Shown: positions 44,991-55,941, counted from the stretch's first letter. The stretch is 64,000 nucleotides of DNA from Leptoclinus maculatus (GCA_032191485.1 JAVDOI010000009.1:17961843-18025842), one strand, 5' to 3'. Translations and numbers: made by a program. Notes: generated from the sequence alone by a model not told the origin.

Positions 44991-46190
44991 GCTTAGGGTT
45001 AAAAGGGTTTTACAGTAAAATTACAGAAGTATTATCAGCTATATGCAGAAAAATATCCTGTGTTTGATGTACACAGTATTTGTATTGTATATTGTTATAC
45101 ATTTATATTAGATCTTTAATATTGATGCATCAATGTGTAAACACTTTACTGTTGTAACTGGTGGAGGTAGAGCTAATTTGAACTACCTTATATACACTTA
45201 GCTAGTTCAGTCTGGTGCTTCCCAAACAAGGGGTTGGGCCCCTTCCAAAGGGTTACACAATACATCTGAGCATTCATGGGTAGATTAACGAGAGAGGAAA
45301 GAAGTTGTGATGTGTTCATTTTTTGGACTTTTTACTTATCTTTGGTTTGGATAATGTGACCTTTTGGGGCATTGAACTGTTAAATGAAACGTGAGAAGTT
45401 AAGAGGGGATTTCCCTCTTTTGGTGGAACTGCTCAACTCATACACATCTGATGCGTGACAAGGGGTCTCAAACACTTTGTGGTTACGAGTGTTATGAGTT
45501 TCTTGATTTGGGAAAGATTTAGTCTTTCACAATATATTTTGTAATTTCGTATTATTTTTAATGTAAAATCACAGTTTGAAAAATAACTCTAGCAGCCATA
45601 TAAATCTAGCAGAGTAAAAGCATGTATAAAACGGAAATTCTAGTAACGTACAAGTACCTCAAATTCATACTGTACGTACTTAGTAAATCTACTTAGTTAC
45701 ATACCACCACTGTCAATAATTAAATCACCAGCCACAGGAGACATGATTCACTGTGACTGGAGATGGCCATGGTCAAATGTACCTTGTTTTATTATATATA
45801 CGTATATTCTGCTCTTGCTTTGTGCAGGAAAGCTTAGCAGATAGCTAACAGTAGATCCGTGAAATAAAGACCCAGGCATCCGTAGAAGAGTTTCAGGGCT
45901 GTAGTTAGAATATTTCTTATTTGTAAAACTGTGGAAACACAATATGAAATATGGCCTTACAAACTGTCCATATACACATACATGAATACAAAACAACAAT
46001 CCAGCATATAGCCATCATGTAACATGTCCGACTAGCTAGCTTCTAAGCTAATTTTAACATTACCGCCAATGGAGAAATGCTAACCGCGATTAGCATTTAA
46101 TACAACACAAATGCTATACTAAAAGAGCAAATAGAATACAATAGAATATATCTTCGTACATCTTTTCATGCTTCATAAAGAAATACTTAC
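44991..46190. other. No recognised gene
   Basis: AT-rich. The phrase GTGCTTCCCAAACAAGGGGT near 45216 resembles a hAT terminus (CAGTGGTCCCCAAAC type), and GGGGTCTCAAAC near 45463 could be part of another, but I could not match two ends. No coding frame. Confidence 0.35.
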
Positions 46191-46197
46191 AGACTAA

Positions 46198-47204
46198 TGC
46201 TGCGTTCACACCAAGCGCGGCGCGAATTCATCGCGCCGCAAATTCGCGTCCATCTCGCTGGGGACCATTTGTGTTCATTCGCGCGAATCGCGCTGGACGC
46301 GCTGGAGAGGGGGCGGGGTTTATCGCTCTGAAATCCCTAAACTGTCCGCCATTAACCATGGAAAAAATAACCTCTATTTCTGCTTAGTACGGTGTTGTGG
46401 AAGTCCCAGATATCACGGGAAACTAAACGCCGTCATGTCTGGGTTAATAACATTGTCCAGAGGAGCTCCGTGTATTTTATCGAGATGTATTCACTGCGTC
46501 TAGCAAGCCACACGTCCGCTGTTTACTACGGCTGTATGAGCCCCAAATAAACTGATTTGGCTGTGATTTAACTGCAATAAACCGACAAAAGGGGACTCCG
46601 AAATAACTACCTAATGATGCCGATTTGTCTGAATTCATGTTTTGTTAGTTCTCTCCGCAAGACGACAAGCAAATAACTTTTAAAATACTTGTTTTCTCAA
46701 TGGAGCTCGGATGGATCGGTGCTAGGCTATGCTAACATGGTAGCAGCTCCATCAACACTCACAATAACGTCATCTAGACGTAAATACGGCAGCGTCTTTT
46801 TCATTGTTTGTACCATCTGGTTTACACACACACACATTTATACACATAGTTTGGTCCGGTCTCTATTGATATGAGGTATCGTAGAGCTCCGGGTGAACAC
46901 AGACGGCTCCGGTATTTATTTCCTGATTCAGCAACGGCAGGAAGTCAGTGATGACAGGGGAAACATCTCAACGCTGATAGGCTATCGCGCCACAGCGTCA
47001 CGCGATTTTTTCGCAGAAGTTCAAATATTTCAACTTCTGCGTTTGAGGCGTTTTGGCGTTTGACGCGATTCGCGTCCATCGCGCCGCAAATTTGCGTCCA
47101 TCGCGCCGCGCCATCGCAGATTCGCGTCACTCCAGTCTCATCGCGACTTTGTATGTAATCTAGAAGCGCGAATAATTCGCGCCGCGTTTGGTGTGAACGC
47201 AGCA
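46198..47204. mobile_element. PIF/Harbinger element, long non-autonomous form
   Basis: The ends TGCTGCGTTCACACCAAGCG and its inverse (one mismatch over about 31 bp) are flanked by TAA on both sides (46195-46197 and 47205-47207), the PIF/Harbinger target duplication. Both subterminal zones carry many CGCGCC and ATTCGCGTC motifs, likely transposase-binding repeats. The interior at 46300-46570 matches the MITE at 4516-4999. No transposase is found in the 1007 bp; frames at 46689-46874 and 46945-47316 are not Harbinger-like. Confidence 0.93.
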
Positions 47205-47207
47205 TAA

Positions 47208-49441
47208 GGTCTTTCAAGGCTACCAAACAGAAGAAGTGAAACGTTTTCAAAAACAACGAGGCACTAACTACGGCAAGAGAGGAGGGATAAATACGAGCAT
47301 GAAAATGCAATGACATTCTACTACACAGAAATGTGGGGGCAGAACAACGTATATATTGGATGCATTGTATATGTATTTTGTTTTAATCTATGCATTTTCA
47401 AACTATAATCAACCTTGCAGTTGTTTTGTCTTGCAATACAGGGTAGTACTGTATAGTGCACAGCTGCTGCTGAATGCCACATCAATCAGTTTACATCAAT
47501 GTACTCTGCAGCAACTAGTTTTCTTGCACTTGTCCCTAATTTGCTTCTTTTAGTTGTTACTGTCACATACACAGGGCTGGTGAATCAGTTAGCGGCAACA
47601 CTGTGCTGCTCATAGAGGCTCTTACTTAGCTTACACTACGATGTTATTGTGCACTGAGAGTGAATAGTAGCTATGTGAGAAGTGGAACAATCAGTCTTAT
47701 TACTCAATGCCACATCCTGAGCCCTCAAATAAACAATCTCCAAGCATTGAAACCGTAACACCGAATGAAGACTAACACAAAACAAGCAGTATTATTTTAC
47801 TGTGATAAACACACTCATCAGATACAGGTTTTATTTAGTTATAATATTTATAGATCCTGTGGTATCTTTCAATGATATAATACTAATGTGTCCTTAGGAG
47901 CCGATCTTTCGCGACCTGTTCTTTTCTGTGTCGTTTCCTGATATGCATTCAAATTTTAGGCCAAGCGAAGGAATTAAGTGAGAAGAAGGATATACAATAA
48001 AATTATATTTAGAACTCCATATTGTGAACTAACACTGTAAAATAACACTGGGTGGGGTGGCAGAAATAGTGGTGTGGGTGACCCCCTACTCTGGATAATA
48101 ATATTTCTCAAATCCTCGTAGAGCCCTCAACCTGATAGGATTTGGTAAAAGGGGATAGGACACATTGTCGACTCCATTGTGATTGTGGCTAATAGTGCAG
48201 GTGCATTGTTACACAAAGTGTCCCCTAGTTATTAAGATTTCTGCATGTATAATCCATACATGCATTGAGCCCTAAGATTGTATCCATGGATGGTGACAGT
48301 AATCTTGTTGTACATTTGCATGATGGAGATGCAGCTTGATGAGCAGTGGATTAATGGTTTAAATTGACTGAAGCAATGTATCCTCATTCAACGGTTCATA
48401 TGATATCTTACAAAAAAGTTACTCCTCATTTATCAAGAAAAATGAAAGTCAAGCAACGTCTTTCCAAAATAAAGACTTTCAGGTGTCAATGAGAGGGACA
48501 TCATGAAAATGTGAAAAGACGCTGCCGAACGAACATATGCATTGTCACAGAAGCTTACTTGAATAAAAGATGGCATCAGGGTAGGGCAAAACATGAGTGA
48601 CACAGGGCAGATTTGATAAATGTATTTGTTTCTTCTCGAATTTTGGACGTACACAAACCAGGTGACCTAAACCTTAGTGCTCCAGACAGCAGAGATTCAT
48701 CTCCTCAATTTAATATTTTCACCTGACGCCAAGGAAACAGATTGTTGCTAGAATGGCCTCATGGGTCCTCTGCAGGACATCTATAACAGCTCTTGTTATT
48801 AATCTCCTCTGAAACTCTCTTAACTTCCTAGTGGATGGCACAGTTTAACCTTACACTTCTTGTTTTGACAATGATTTTTGGCTTTGTGATTGGTTGAACA
48901 GAAAAGAATTGCATTCTGCACCTCATGGTGAGCACATTTGCAAACATTGTCATAGTTTACAAATATATCTTGGCCCAAACACAATTACTGTGGTTGTGTC
49001 TTTCCAATTCAGTTATTGAGAAAACTAACAAAAGGAAGTCATGAATATGTATGCCCTCTCACTTCTTGCTTGATTGAATTGGATCGCTGCCCAGTAATTT
49101 TGCTCCAAAGTCATTGTAATAATTTCCAGCACTGTTACGATGTGTATTGTCAAGCACTGAATGGGGATGCAACCGAAAACCAGTCAAGCTCTTGGTGACT
49201 TAATATCATGATCCTGAGACACAATGTGCATATGATCACACTGAAGCATTTTGAATGTGTTCTAAAATTCCTTAATAACTTATTCTAACACTGTCAAAAA
49301 GTATAAGAGGGGCAATACAATATTATTGTATCTTTTTTTTCAAAACTTGAGTGGCAATAATATCCTTTATGGGGGTAAAAAAATAGCAATGTAAAATTCC
49401 ACCTCTAATGTGTGCAACAGTGGCTATATTGACACATTATT
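47208..49441. other. No recognised feature
   Basis: No domain, RNA gene or repeat boundary recognised over 2.2 kb. Frames are short and AT-driven. This is among the few stretches that might be unique host DNA. Confidence 0.4.
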
Positions 49442-49686
49442 TAAGGGTGTAACAATACACTTATTCGTATTGAACTGTTCGGTACGAGGCTCACGATTCG
49501 GTGCGCATTACGAACCGAACAATACGTTTGAATAATACTATTGCATTTTAAAAATGCAGAAGCTTAAATTGTGGCAAATATAATGTTCTTTCGGTGGAGC
49601 CACTGCGCTCAACCTGGCAACCCACACGTCGTGCTGTCTGACACGCCCACCACGGAAGAAAAACATTCTACCCTGGTGAAGCACGT

Positions 49687-50050
49687 TTGCGCTGTGAGGC
49701 ACGCTGCACTAAGCTAGCTAGTTGCAATAAGGCTAGTAATGCCATTATTACCAGACCAGAAATAGAAAATCCTCCAACGGCCTACAGGTCTGGTGTTTGG
49801 AGCCACTTTGGTTTCTCTGTGAATTATGAGGGCGATGGCGGGAGAGTGGTGGATAAAAAAACAACGGTATGTCGCATTTGCTACACGAATGTAGGTTACA
49901 TCAGTGGGAATACCTCAAACATGTTAACTCATTCACGCCGACATTACCCCAGTGTGGCAGTGGGTGGAACTAAACGAAAACCTGGAGCAGCACACACGCT
50001 TCAAACTCTCCCCGAAGCATTTAGGCATTTAATTCCCTACCGAGTCAAAC
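49687..50050 (+). CDS. hAT transposase segment 1: BED zinc finger
   Basis: The frame holds GVWSHFGFSVNYEGDGG, then KKTTVCRICYTNVGYISGNT, then NMLTHSRRHYP. The CRIC and H.RRH residues make an intact BED-type zinc finger at residues about 40-95, the domain that binds the element ends. A linker (TLPEAFRHLIPY) follows. Near 50,035-50,055 the frame shifts by one base: the natural continuation (RAKAITKAIGTF) is read in the frame of the next segment. The start codon at 49687 is the first methionine in frame, and an upstream start is possible. Confidence 0.88.
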
Positions 50051-50824
50051 AGGGCGAAAGCGATCACCAAGGCAATTGGTACATTCATATATGCTAGAAT
50101 GTACTCTGTAGTGGAAAACGCAGGCTTTATGAACATGCTGAATGCTATTGAGTCCCGTTACACAATTCCTTCACGAGCCCATTTCAGCCAAACTGTAATT
50201 CCTGGTTTGTACAAGAAAACAAAAGCACAAGTGGAGAATAAAATGTCCGAAGCACCCGCTGTTGCTTTGACAACAGATGCCTGGACGTCAAGGGCTACAC
50301 AAAGCTACCTGACTGTAACTGCACATTACCTCACCACTGAATGGGAGATGAAAAGCCATGTTCTGCAGACACGCCCCCTCGAGAGTCACACTAGTGAAGA
50401 TTTGGCCCAAGAGATGACAGAAGCAGTGGAAGCGTGGGAGTTGGAGTGGGCTAATATAACACTTCCTGTGACCACTGACAATGCCAGGAATATAGTTAAT
50501 GCTGTTGGAGCTGCTGGACTAGGACCACAAATAGGATGCTTTGCCCATGTCATTAATCTAGCATCTCACAAAGCAATGGCAGTGCAGCAGTTCTCTCGCC
50601 TCCCAGCAAAGATCAGAGAGATTGTGACCTTCTTTCACAGAAGCACAACAGCAGCACATGTTTTGAAGACAAAACAAGAGTTGCTGCAGCTTCCTGCACA
50701 CAAACTAATCCAAGATGTACAAACTAGATGGAATTCCAGCCATGATATGATTGAAAGAAATCTTGAGCAGCAGACTGCAGTGTACTCTGCAATGACAGAC
50801 ACAAGCTGTAAAGAAAACTGTTAA
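50051..50824 (+). CDS. hAT transposase segment 2: catalytic domain
   Basis: This segment carries YSVVENAGFMNMLN and ESRYTIPSRAHFSQ, then VALTTDAWTSRATQSYLTVT with the first catalytic aspartate (residue 60 counted from Met at 50099), then LPVTTDNARNIVNAV with the second (residue 127), then FAHVINLASHKA and LIQDVQTRWNSSHDMIERN, the C..H / RW.S conserved block. Quoted parts are signposts. It excises and reinserts the element with 8-bp target duplications. At about 50,800 a one-base shift breaks the frame after YSAMTDT. Otherwise the domain is complete, so decay is recent. It is similar in type to ZBED1/ZBED4 host-domesticated relatives. Confidence 0.92.
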   Translation, partial: RAKAITKAIGTFIYARMYSVVENAGFMNMLNAIESRYTIPSRAHFSQTVIPGLYKKTKAQVENKMSEAPAVALTTDAWTSRATQSYLTVTAHYLTTEWEMKSHVLQTRPLESHTSEDLAQEMTEAVEAWELEWANITLPVTTDNARNIVNAVGAAGLGPQIGCFAHVINLASHKAMAVQQFSRLPAKIREIVTFFHRSTTAAHVLKTKQELLQLPAHKLIQDVQTRWNSSHDMIERNLEQQTAVYSAMTDTSCKENC

Positions 50825-51197
50825 AGACATTGTGACTTTGACTGAAAACGACGTGAGACTGGCTGAGGATGTCATCACAGTTTTAAAACCCCTGAAAACT
50901 GTGACAACCTTTATGTGCACTGAGTCCTCTCCATCCGCATCCATGGTCCTACCTAGGAAAATGATGAACCTGAAAACTATGGTACTGTCTGATGATGACA
51001 GCCCAGCAGTGAGGGATGTCAAAACAGCCATCAGGAATGACCTGGAGAAGAGATACACAGACCCTGGTCTTCAGGATTACCTACACAACAGCACTGCTTT
51101 GGATCCCCGATTCAAGTCACTGCTGCACTTGGATGCTGCCACTCGCCTGAGATTCTATGATGCTCTCACCACAGAGATTGTGAGCATTGAACAACAG
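50802..51197 (+). CDS. hAT transposase segment 3: insertion/linker domain
   Basis: The natural continuation begins AVKKTVKDIVTLTEND, runs through LKPLKTVTTFMCTE and RKMMNLKTMV, then DPGLQDYLHNSTALDPRFKS and ALTTEIVSIEQQ. The phrase TALDPRFKSL is typical of ZBED-type hAT proteins just before the C-terminal dimerisation domain. At 51198 a GT follows CAG, and an AG lies at 51331-51332 after TTTCTTC. This looks like an intron, but joining there leaves one extra base, so a second small lesion or another splice site must exist. Confidence 0.85.
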
Positions 51198-51332
51198 GTA
51201 TTATATATTATTCTGCTGCTTACTATATTTTTTGTATTGATTAATTTGCATACCATGTCATTTTATTTTATCAGTGTAAGATGTTTTTAATCAAATAATG
51301 AAACAAATATATAATTATTTATATTTCTTCAG

Positions 51333-51759
51333 GGCCTCAGGCACCACAGAGGCAGCCACCTCTGCAGAGTCTCAGACAGTAGACTTGGAGCCCTCAACAT
51401 CACCTCCACCACAGAAAAAGTCGGCAATGACTGAGCTGTTCGGAGAGCTGTCCATCACCCAGGAGGTCCCAAGCACCAAGTCTGTGGCCAAAATGGCTAA
51501 GGGTGAGATGAACTCGTTCAGGGCAGCAGACTGCATTCCCCTGGATGCTGATCCACTGAAATGGTGGAAAACCCATGAGCACTTCTACCCTCATATTGCC
51601 ATGTTGGCACGGCGTTACTTGGCTGTGCCTGGAACCTCTGTCCCTAGCGAGAGGGTATTTTCCACTGCAGGTGATATCGTCACTTCAAGCAGATCTGTGC
51701 TGTCTACAGAAAATATGGACATTCTCATCTTTCTGAAAAAAACCTTAAACATTGAGTAG
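51333..51759 (+). CDS. hAT transposase segment 4: C-terminal dimerisation domain
   Basis: After a low-complexity linker (EPSTSPPPQKKSAMTELFGE) come DADPLKWWKTHEHFYPHIAM, then LARRYLAVPGTSVPSERVFS, then TAGDIVTSSRSVLSTENMDI and FLKKTLNIE. This is the hAT family C-terminal dimerisation domain, complete, with the W-rich start and SERVFS core needed for subunit contact. It ends at a natural stop. The segment is the best-preserved of the gene. Confidence 0.92.
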
Positions 51760-51770
51760 AAACACACACA

Positions 51771-51959
51771 CACATAGTTCCATATGAAACAGGACTGTTT
51801 CTTTTGTTTGTATTTGTTGATAACTACAACAAACAATGCTACATTTTAGTTTTGATAAGAAACTGTTTTTATTTTACACACTGCTAAGAAGACACCCCAG
51901 AAGATTGGTCACTCAGGTATAGTTCCATCATTGTTCATACTAAAATTCTGATGGAGATG
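51771..51959. other. Short linker; possible lost hAT right end
   Basis: No terminal repeat of the hAT is visible here. A CA tract lies near 51762-51774. No gene. Confidence 0.4.
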
Positions 51960-51961
51960 TA

Positions 51962-52445
51962 AGGGGACAGGATTCTGTACAACCAGGCCAGAAACACACT
52001 GACGAGGGAGATCAGGGTAGCAAAGAGAAGCTACACTGAAAAGCTGGAAAAAATGTTTTCAGTCAACGACCCCTCGTCAGTGTGGAGAGGCCTGCAAGTA
52101 CTCACGAACTACAGGAGACCATCCCCCCCACTGAGGACAATCACCAACTGGCTGACGACCTGAATGTCTTCTACTGCAGGTTTGATAAGCCTACTCTCAC
52201 ACCCTATCTTCCCCATCATCAAACAACCATCTACACTCCCTGCCTCCTCCTCACCTCTCCTAAACGACCCCCCACCGGCACTGAGGATCTGTGAAGAGGA
52301 TGTGGGTCGGCTCTTTCACAGACAGAAGATCAGGAAGGCTCCGGGCCCAGAAGGTGTGTCCCCCTCCTGCCTGAAAGTCTGTCCTGACCAGCTGGCCCCC
52401 ATCTTCACGCAGATCTTCAGCCGATCATTGGAGTTGTGTGTGTGA
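51962..52445 (+). pseudogene. Rex1 linker and finger region, two frame breaks
   Basis: The first stretch (to about 52,200) reads NQARNTLTREIRVAKRSYTE, then SVWRGLQVLTNYRRP and LADDLNVFYCRFD, a linker typical before the reverse transcriptase of Rex1 elements. The frame then shifts and resumes at 52,282 with ALRICEEDVGRLF and [19 protein letters not shown], the first finger motif, and shifts again near 52,440. In the active family this is one continuous frame. Each break is a small indel. Confidence 0.8.
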
Positions 52446-53658
52446 AGTCCCCTCTTGCTTCAAACGCTCCACGATCATCCCGGTCCCCAAGAAATCCTCC
52501 ATCACAGGATTAAATGACTACAGGCCCGTCGCCCTGATGTCTGTGGTCATGAAATCCTTTGAGAGACTGGTGTTGACCCATCTGAAGAACATCACAGGGC
52601 TGGACCCCTTGCAGTTTGCCTACCGGGCAAACAGGTCGGTGGATGATGCAGTCAACTTGGAACTGCACCACATGCTGCAACATCTCGACTCCCCAGGGAC
52701 ATATGCAAGGGTTCTGTTCGTGGACTTCAGCTCATTCAACACCATCATCCCGGAGATACTTCAACCAAAACTCTCCCAGCTCACTGTGCCAGCATCCACC
52801 TGTCGGTGGATCACAAACTTCCTGACAGACAGGACGCAGCAGGTGAGGCTGGGAAAAATCACATCCAGCACCCGGACTATCAGCACTGGCGCCCTCCAGG
52901 GATGTGTGCTCTCCCCACTGCTCTTCTCCCTCTACACCAATGACTGCACCTCAAAGGACCTAACTGTTAAACTCCTGAAGTTCGCAGACTACACAACGGT
53001 AATCGGTCTCATCAGGGACGGTGATGAGTCTGCGTACAGACGGGAGGTTGAACAGCTGGTCCTCTGGTGTGGTCAGAACAACCTGGAGCTGAACAAGCTC
53101 AAAACTGTAGAGATGACAGTGGACTTCAGGAGGAGTCCCCCAACACTGCCCCCCCTCACCATACTCAACAGCACGGTGTCTGCTGTGGACACCTTCAGGT
53201 TTCTGGGATCCACAATCTCACAGGACCTGAAGTGGGCCCCCAACATCGACACCATCAGGAAAAAGGCCCAGCAGAGGTTGTACTTCCTGCGCCAGCTCAG
53301 GAAGTACAACCTGCCTCAGGAGCTGCTGATTATTTTTTACTCCACCATCATCCAGTCTGTTCTCTGTTCTTCTATCACTGTGTGGTTTGGATCGGCCACT
53401 AAACAGGACGGGAACAGACTGCAACGGATTGTCAGGTCTGCAGAGAGAATCATTGGTTCCAGCCTGCCCTCCATCTTGGACTTGTACACCTCCAGAGTCA
53501 GGAAATGGGCAGGAAAGATCACTGCAGACCCATCACACCCTGGACATGACCTGTTCCAACTCCTCCCCTCTGGTAAGCGCTACAGAGCACTGTACGCCAA
53601 AACCACCAGACACAGGAACAGCTTCTTTCTGCTGGCCGTCACTCTGATGAACAATTAA
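52438..53658 (+). CDS. Rex1-type reverse transcriptase with lesions in three motifs
   Basis: The 406-codon frame begins in the finger region ([28 protein letters not shown]) and reaches the natural C-terminus ([20 protein letters not shown]). Motif A reads [10 protein letters not shown]; an alanine codon normally found before FNT is missing. Motif B' reads [13 protein letters not shown], with leucine where proline is usual. Motif C reads FADY near 52,981-52,992, so the second catalytic aspartate is tyrosine. Each lesion sits in a metal- or template-binding element, so the enzyme should be inactive although the frame is open. The sequence is close to the Rex1 degenerate-primer region in my memory (FSSAFNT), which supports the name. 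The other fragment at 10690-11060 also lost the same aspartate (FADE). Confidence 0.9.
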   Translation: MCEVPSCFKRSTIIPVPKKSSITGLNDYRPVALMSVVMKSFERLVLTHLKNITGLDPLQFAYRANRSVDDAVNLELHHMLQHLDSPGTYARVLFVDFSSFNTIIPEILQPKLSQLTVPASTCRWITNFLTDRTQQVRLGKITSSTRTISTGALQGCVLSPLLFSLYTNDCTSKDLTVKLLKFADYTTVIGLIRDGDESAYRREVEQLVLWCGQNNLELNKLKTVEMTVDFRRSPPTLPPLTILNSTVSAVDTFRFLGSTISQDLKWAPNIDTIRKKAQQRLYFLRQLRKYNLPQELLIIFYSTIIQSVLCSSITVWFGSATKQDGNRLQRIVRSAERIIGSSLPSILDLYTSRVRKWAGKITADPSHPGHDLFQLLPSGKRYRALYAKTTRHRNSFFLLAVTLMNN

Positions 53659-53751
53659 TCAGACATACTGCACTAATACCTCTGTCTACACTATTACCAC
53701 TACTCGCACTACCACCTCAGTTCCATTGCCATTGTTTATAGGTTTATTTTC

Positions 53752-53775
53752 ATATATATATATATATATATATAT
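53752..53775. repeat. TA microsatellite
   Basis: About twelve TA units between the Rex1 tail and the hAT terminus. Similar TA tracts lie at 54050-54063 and 55921-55941, each beside a hAT end. Confidence 0.9.
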
Positions 53776-54063
53776 TAGGGGTGTAACGGTTCACAAAATT
53801 CTCGGTTCGGTTCAATACGATACAGTGGTGCCAGTTTTATGGACGTATTTGCACTGTTGTATCATCAGCGCAATATCTTTTGTGAATCCGACCTTGAGAT
53901 GGGACAACCAGCGGTTGCAAATGATGCACAGTTCATGTACTATCCGCAGCCTCAATCCATTTGAATTGACCCATGATTGCCCAATTAGACAATGAAAATA
54001 ATAAATACACATCATTTTGACAGCATGCAACAACTACAAACAAATACTAATATATATATATAT

Positions 54064-54300
54064 TAGGGGTGTAACGATACACGTATTCATATTGAACCGT
54101 TCGGTACGGGGCTCACGGTTCGGTACGCATTACGAACCGAACAATACGTTTGAATAATATTAAATTGCTTTTGAAAAATAAAATATAGCTGAAATTGGTG
54201 GAGCCACTGCGCTCAAACATGGCAACCCACCCGACGTAACGTGCTGTCCTTCCCTGATTCGCCACTCTCCTATCACGTGACCGTTCCCGGATGTTCACAA
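54064..54300 (+). mobile_element. hAT family B 5' end (nested)
   Basis: TAGGGGTGTAACGATACACG, then GAACCGTTCGGTACGGGGCT and ACCGAACAATACGTTTGAAT, matches the start of the gene-bearing element at 49442. The leader near 54,190 (GGTGGAGCCACTGCGCTCAA) matches 49,597 as well. The coding part does not follow directly; 54,300-54,880 is unrelated to 49,687 on. Confidence 0.8.
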
Positions 54301-54887
54301 ACAACAACAGTCTTGATTACCGATCGGCTACCAGGTTAATTGCATATGAACAACTGATTAGAGGCGTTGTTGACTGTGTTGTCTTTACTAGCAGCTGTTG
54401 TTCAGTTAAAGTCTGCATTTCTGTGGAGGAAGCCGCTGTTATTGGAGCGATTAGTGAGCGGCATGTCCAGCGGAGATATCAGCGCTACGGAGCAGACGTC
54501 TGAAGTCACCGTTTGCGGCTTTAGGGAGGACGGACACAAAACGGAGGACTTTCCTTTTCTTATTATTGCTTATTTTGTTCTGAACAACTATGTACAACAA
54601 GTTAACACACATCAACTATAAAGGAACAAAACATGGATTGCTCTCCAGTAGGACAGAGACTTCAGACACCAGCAGAGCTACGAGTGAGAACAACAACGAC
54701 ACCGAGGGAACGAGTGAGAGACGTGTGTTGACCACATTTACGGACCCATAATCTAGTAAACCTTTGTGTGTAAGTGTTGATTTCAATGTAAATTTGAGGT
54801 GAGAGAGATAGAGCAAGACCCCCAGCACTGTAACTAAGTCTGAAAAATAAAACTTCTAAAACTTTCCATGAAATGTGTGTTTGAGTT

Positions 54888-55418
54888 TGTGAGGGATTTA
54901 AGTTTTAATGCGCTCCTAATGATGGATATTATGTGATACAGTATATTTACTTGTAGCAGTGTGTTTTAGTGTCTGTGTGATCAGGTTGAGGAATGTGCTG
55001 GAGTGGGGGTTGGGAAGTGGCCGGTTGAGGTGTTAAGAGTAGAACAATGGGCCATCGGTCCAGGATGGGTTTATGGGGGTTTCAGCCAATCAGGGAGCTG
55101 ATCGATATGGAGTGTGATACCTTTCCAAGGGGGGAAAGGGTCTGAAACTCTGGAGAAGAACAGATCTTCTGCTGGCCAGCGAGGAGGCCTTCCATCCTTC
55201 TGGCTGGCTCGGATTGGATCTCACATTTCATGGAATATTATATGTTTGTTTTGTTATTAATAGTTTGATTCGGTTTGTAACTGTTTTTATGTTTGTTGGA
55301 TAATAAATCCATTAAGATTTTGACTTAAACCTGCTGTTCTGTTTGGAGGCGATTGAGAGCACATGGCTGCAGGGAGGGGGCTGATTTATCTCTGTGTTCA
55401 AAAGTTATGGCCTTAACA
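54888..55418 (+). mobile_element. Solo LTR 2 with 4-bp target duplication
   Basis: A 531-bp relative of the LTR at 44424, starting TGTGAGGGATTTAAG and ending CCTTAACA. The target duplication AGTT is exact (54884-54887 and 55419-55422). It has an extra segment near 55030-55080 (AGAACAATGGGCCATCGGTC) missing from the other copy. AATAAA near 55303 fits a poly(A) signal. It lies inside the decayed hAT, so it is younger than that insertion. Confidence 0.93.
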
Positions 55419-55589
55419 AGTTCATAGAGGAAGATTTTAGAGAAGATCTAAGTATCAAACACGACCTTTCATTATTAAAGAATACTTTATTTTTTAAAAC
55501 TAAGCAACCAATCTACTTCCTGTTTACACCGGCACCATCACGCCCAGTGTACGTGAATAGTCATGTAATATTCGTTACAAACTCTCCCC

Positions 55590-55830
55590 ACAGCGTTTAG
55601 GTATCTGTTCCCTCCTGATTCAAACAGGGCTAAAGGTATATCCCTACTCTGTAGTGATAAACCAAGCTGTACCAACATGCTTAATGCTATTGAGCCCCGT
55701 GACACTACTCCTTCACCAGCCCATTTCTCCAGACCATAATTCCTGCTTTGTAAAAGAAAACAAAAGCCCAAACAGAATAAAATCAGACACGCCCCCTTAA
55801 GAGTCTCACGAGCGAGGATTTGGCATTTCT
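55590..55830 (+). pseudogene. Decayed family B hAT transposase fragment
   Basis: DNA blocks match 50020-50400 in order: GCGTTTAGGTATCTGTTCCC, TACTCTGTAGTG, AACATGCTTAATGCTATTGA, CCCATTTCTCC and CAGACACGCCCCCTTAAGAG. Stretches between are deleted. No frame survives. It ends just before the inverted terminus at 55864. Confidence 0.8.
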
Positions 55831-55941
55831 GCTTTTTTGCTGTATTGAAAACGTACCGAACCGTGGCACCACTGTATCGTATTGAACCGAACCGAGAATT
55901 TTGTGAACTGTTACATCCCTAATATATATATATATATATAT

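Larger units (their letters stand above)
49442..51770 (+). mobile_element. hAT family B element with ZBED-type transposase gene
   Basis: It starts TAAGGGTGTAACAATACACT, a terminus shared with 54064 (TAGGGGTGTAACGATACACG) and, degraded, with 17403. The 5' leader (AATGCAGAAGCTTAAATTGT) is also shared. The transposase gene fills 49687-51759. I did not find the right inverted terminus between the stop codon and the Rex1 LINE that begins near 51,960, so the right end was probably lost. Confidence 0.85.
51960..53751 (+). mobile_element. Rex1-like LINE, 5'-truncated
   Basis: Codons begin near 51,962 with DRILYNQARNTLTREI and run through frames that change near 52,160 and 52,440 to the long frame ending at 53658. 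After a 90-bp 3' untranslated region, the insert ends in a (TA)n tract at 53752-53775, where the hAT at 53776 starts. I found no endonuclease, so truncation removed the first part. The plain ending with short repeats fits Rex1. Confidence 0.85.
53776..55921. mobile_element. hAT-type composite with 58-bp inverted termini
   Basis: The 58-bp ends (53776-53833 starting TAGGGGTGTAACGGTTCACA; 55864-55921 ending TGTTACATCCCTA) are inverted copies with two mismatches. Both lie against TA tracts, which makes the target duplication unreadable. Inside, a second hAT family B start occurs at 54064, a solo LTR at 54888-55418, and decayed family B transposase at 55590-55830, matching 50020-50400 in blocks. 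The whole looks like a decayed family B relative whose left end was duplicated or nested. Confidence 0.75.

Noticed and set aside
45216..45480. hAT element suggested by a CCCAAAC-type phrase
   Set aside because: I could not find two matching inverted ends or an 8-bp duplication.
51198..51332. Firm intron call in the hAT transposase
   Set aside because: GT and AG borders are good, but the join leaves the frame off by one, so I report it only as a possibility.
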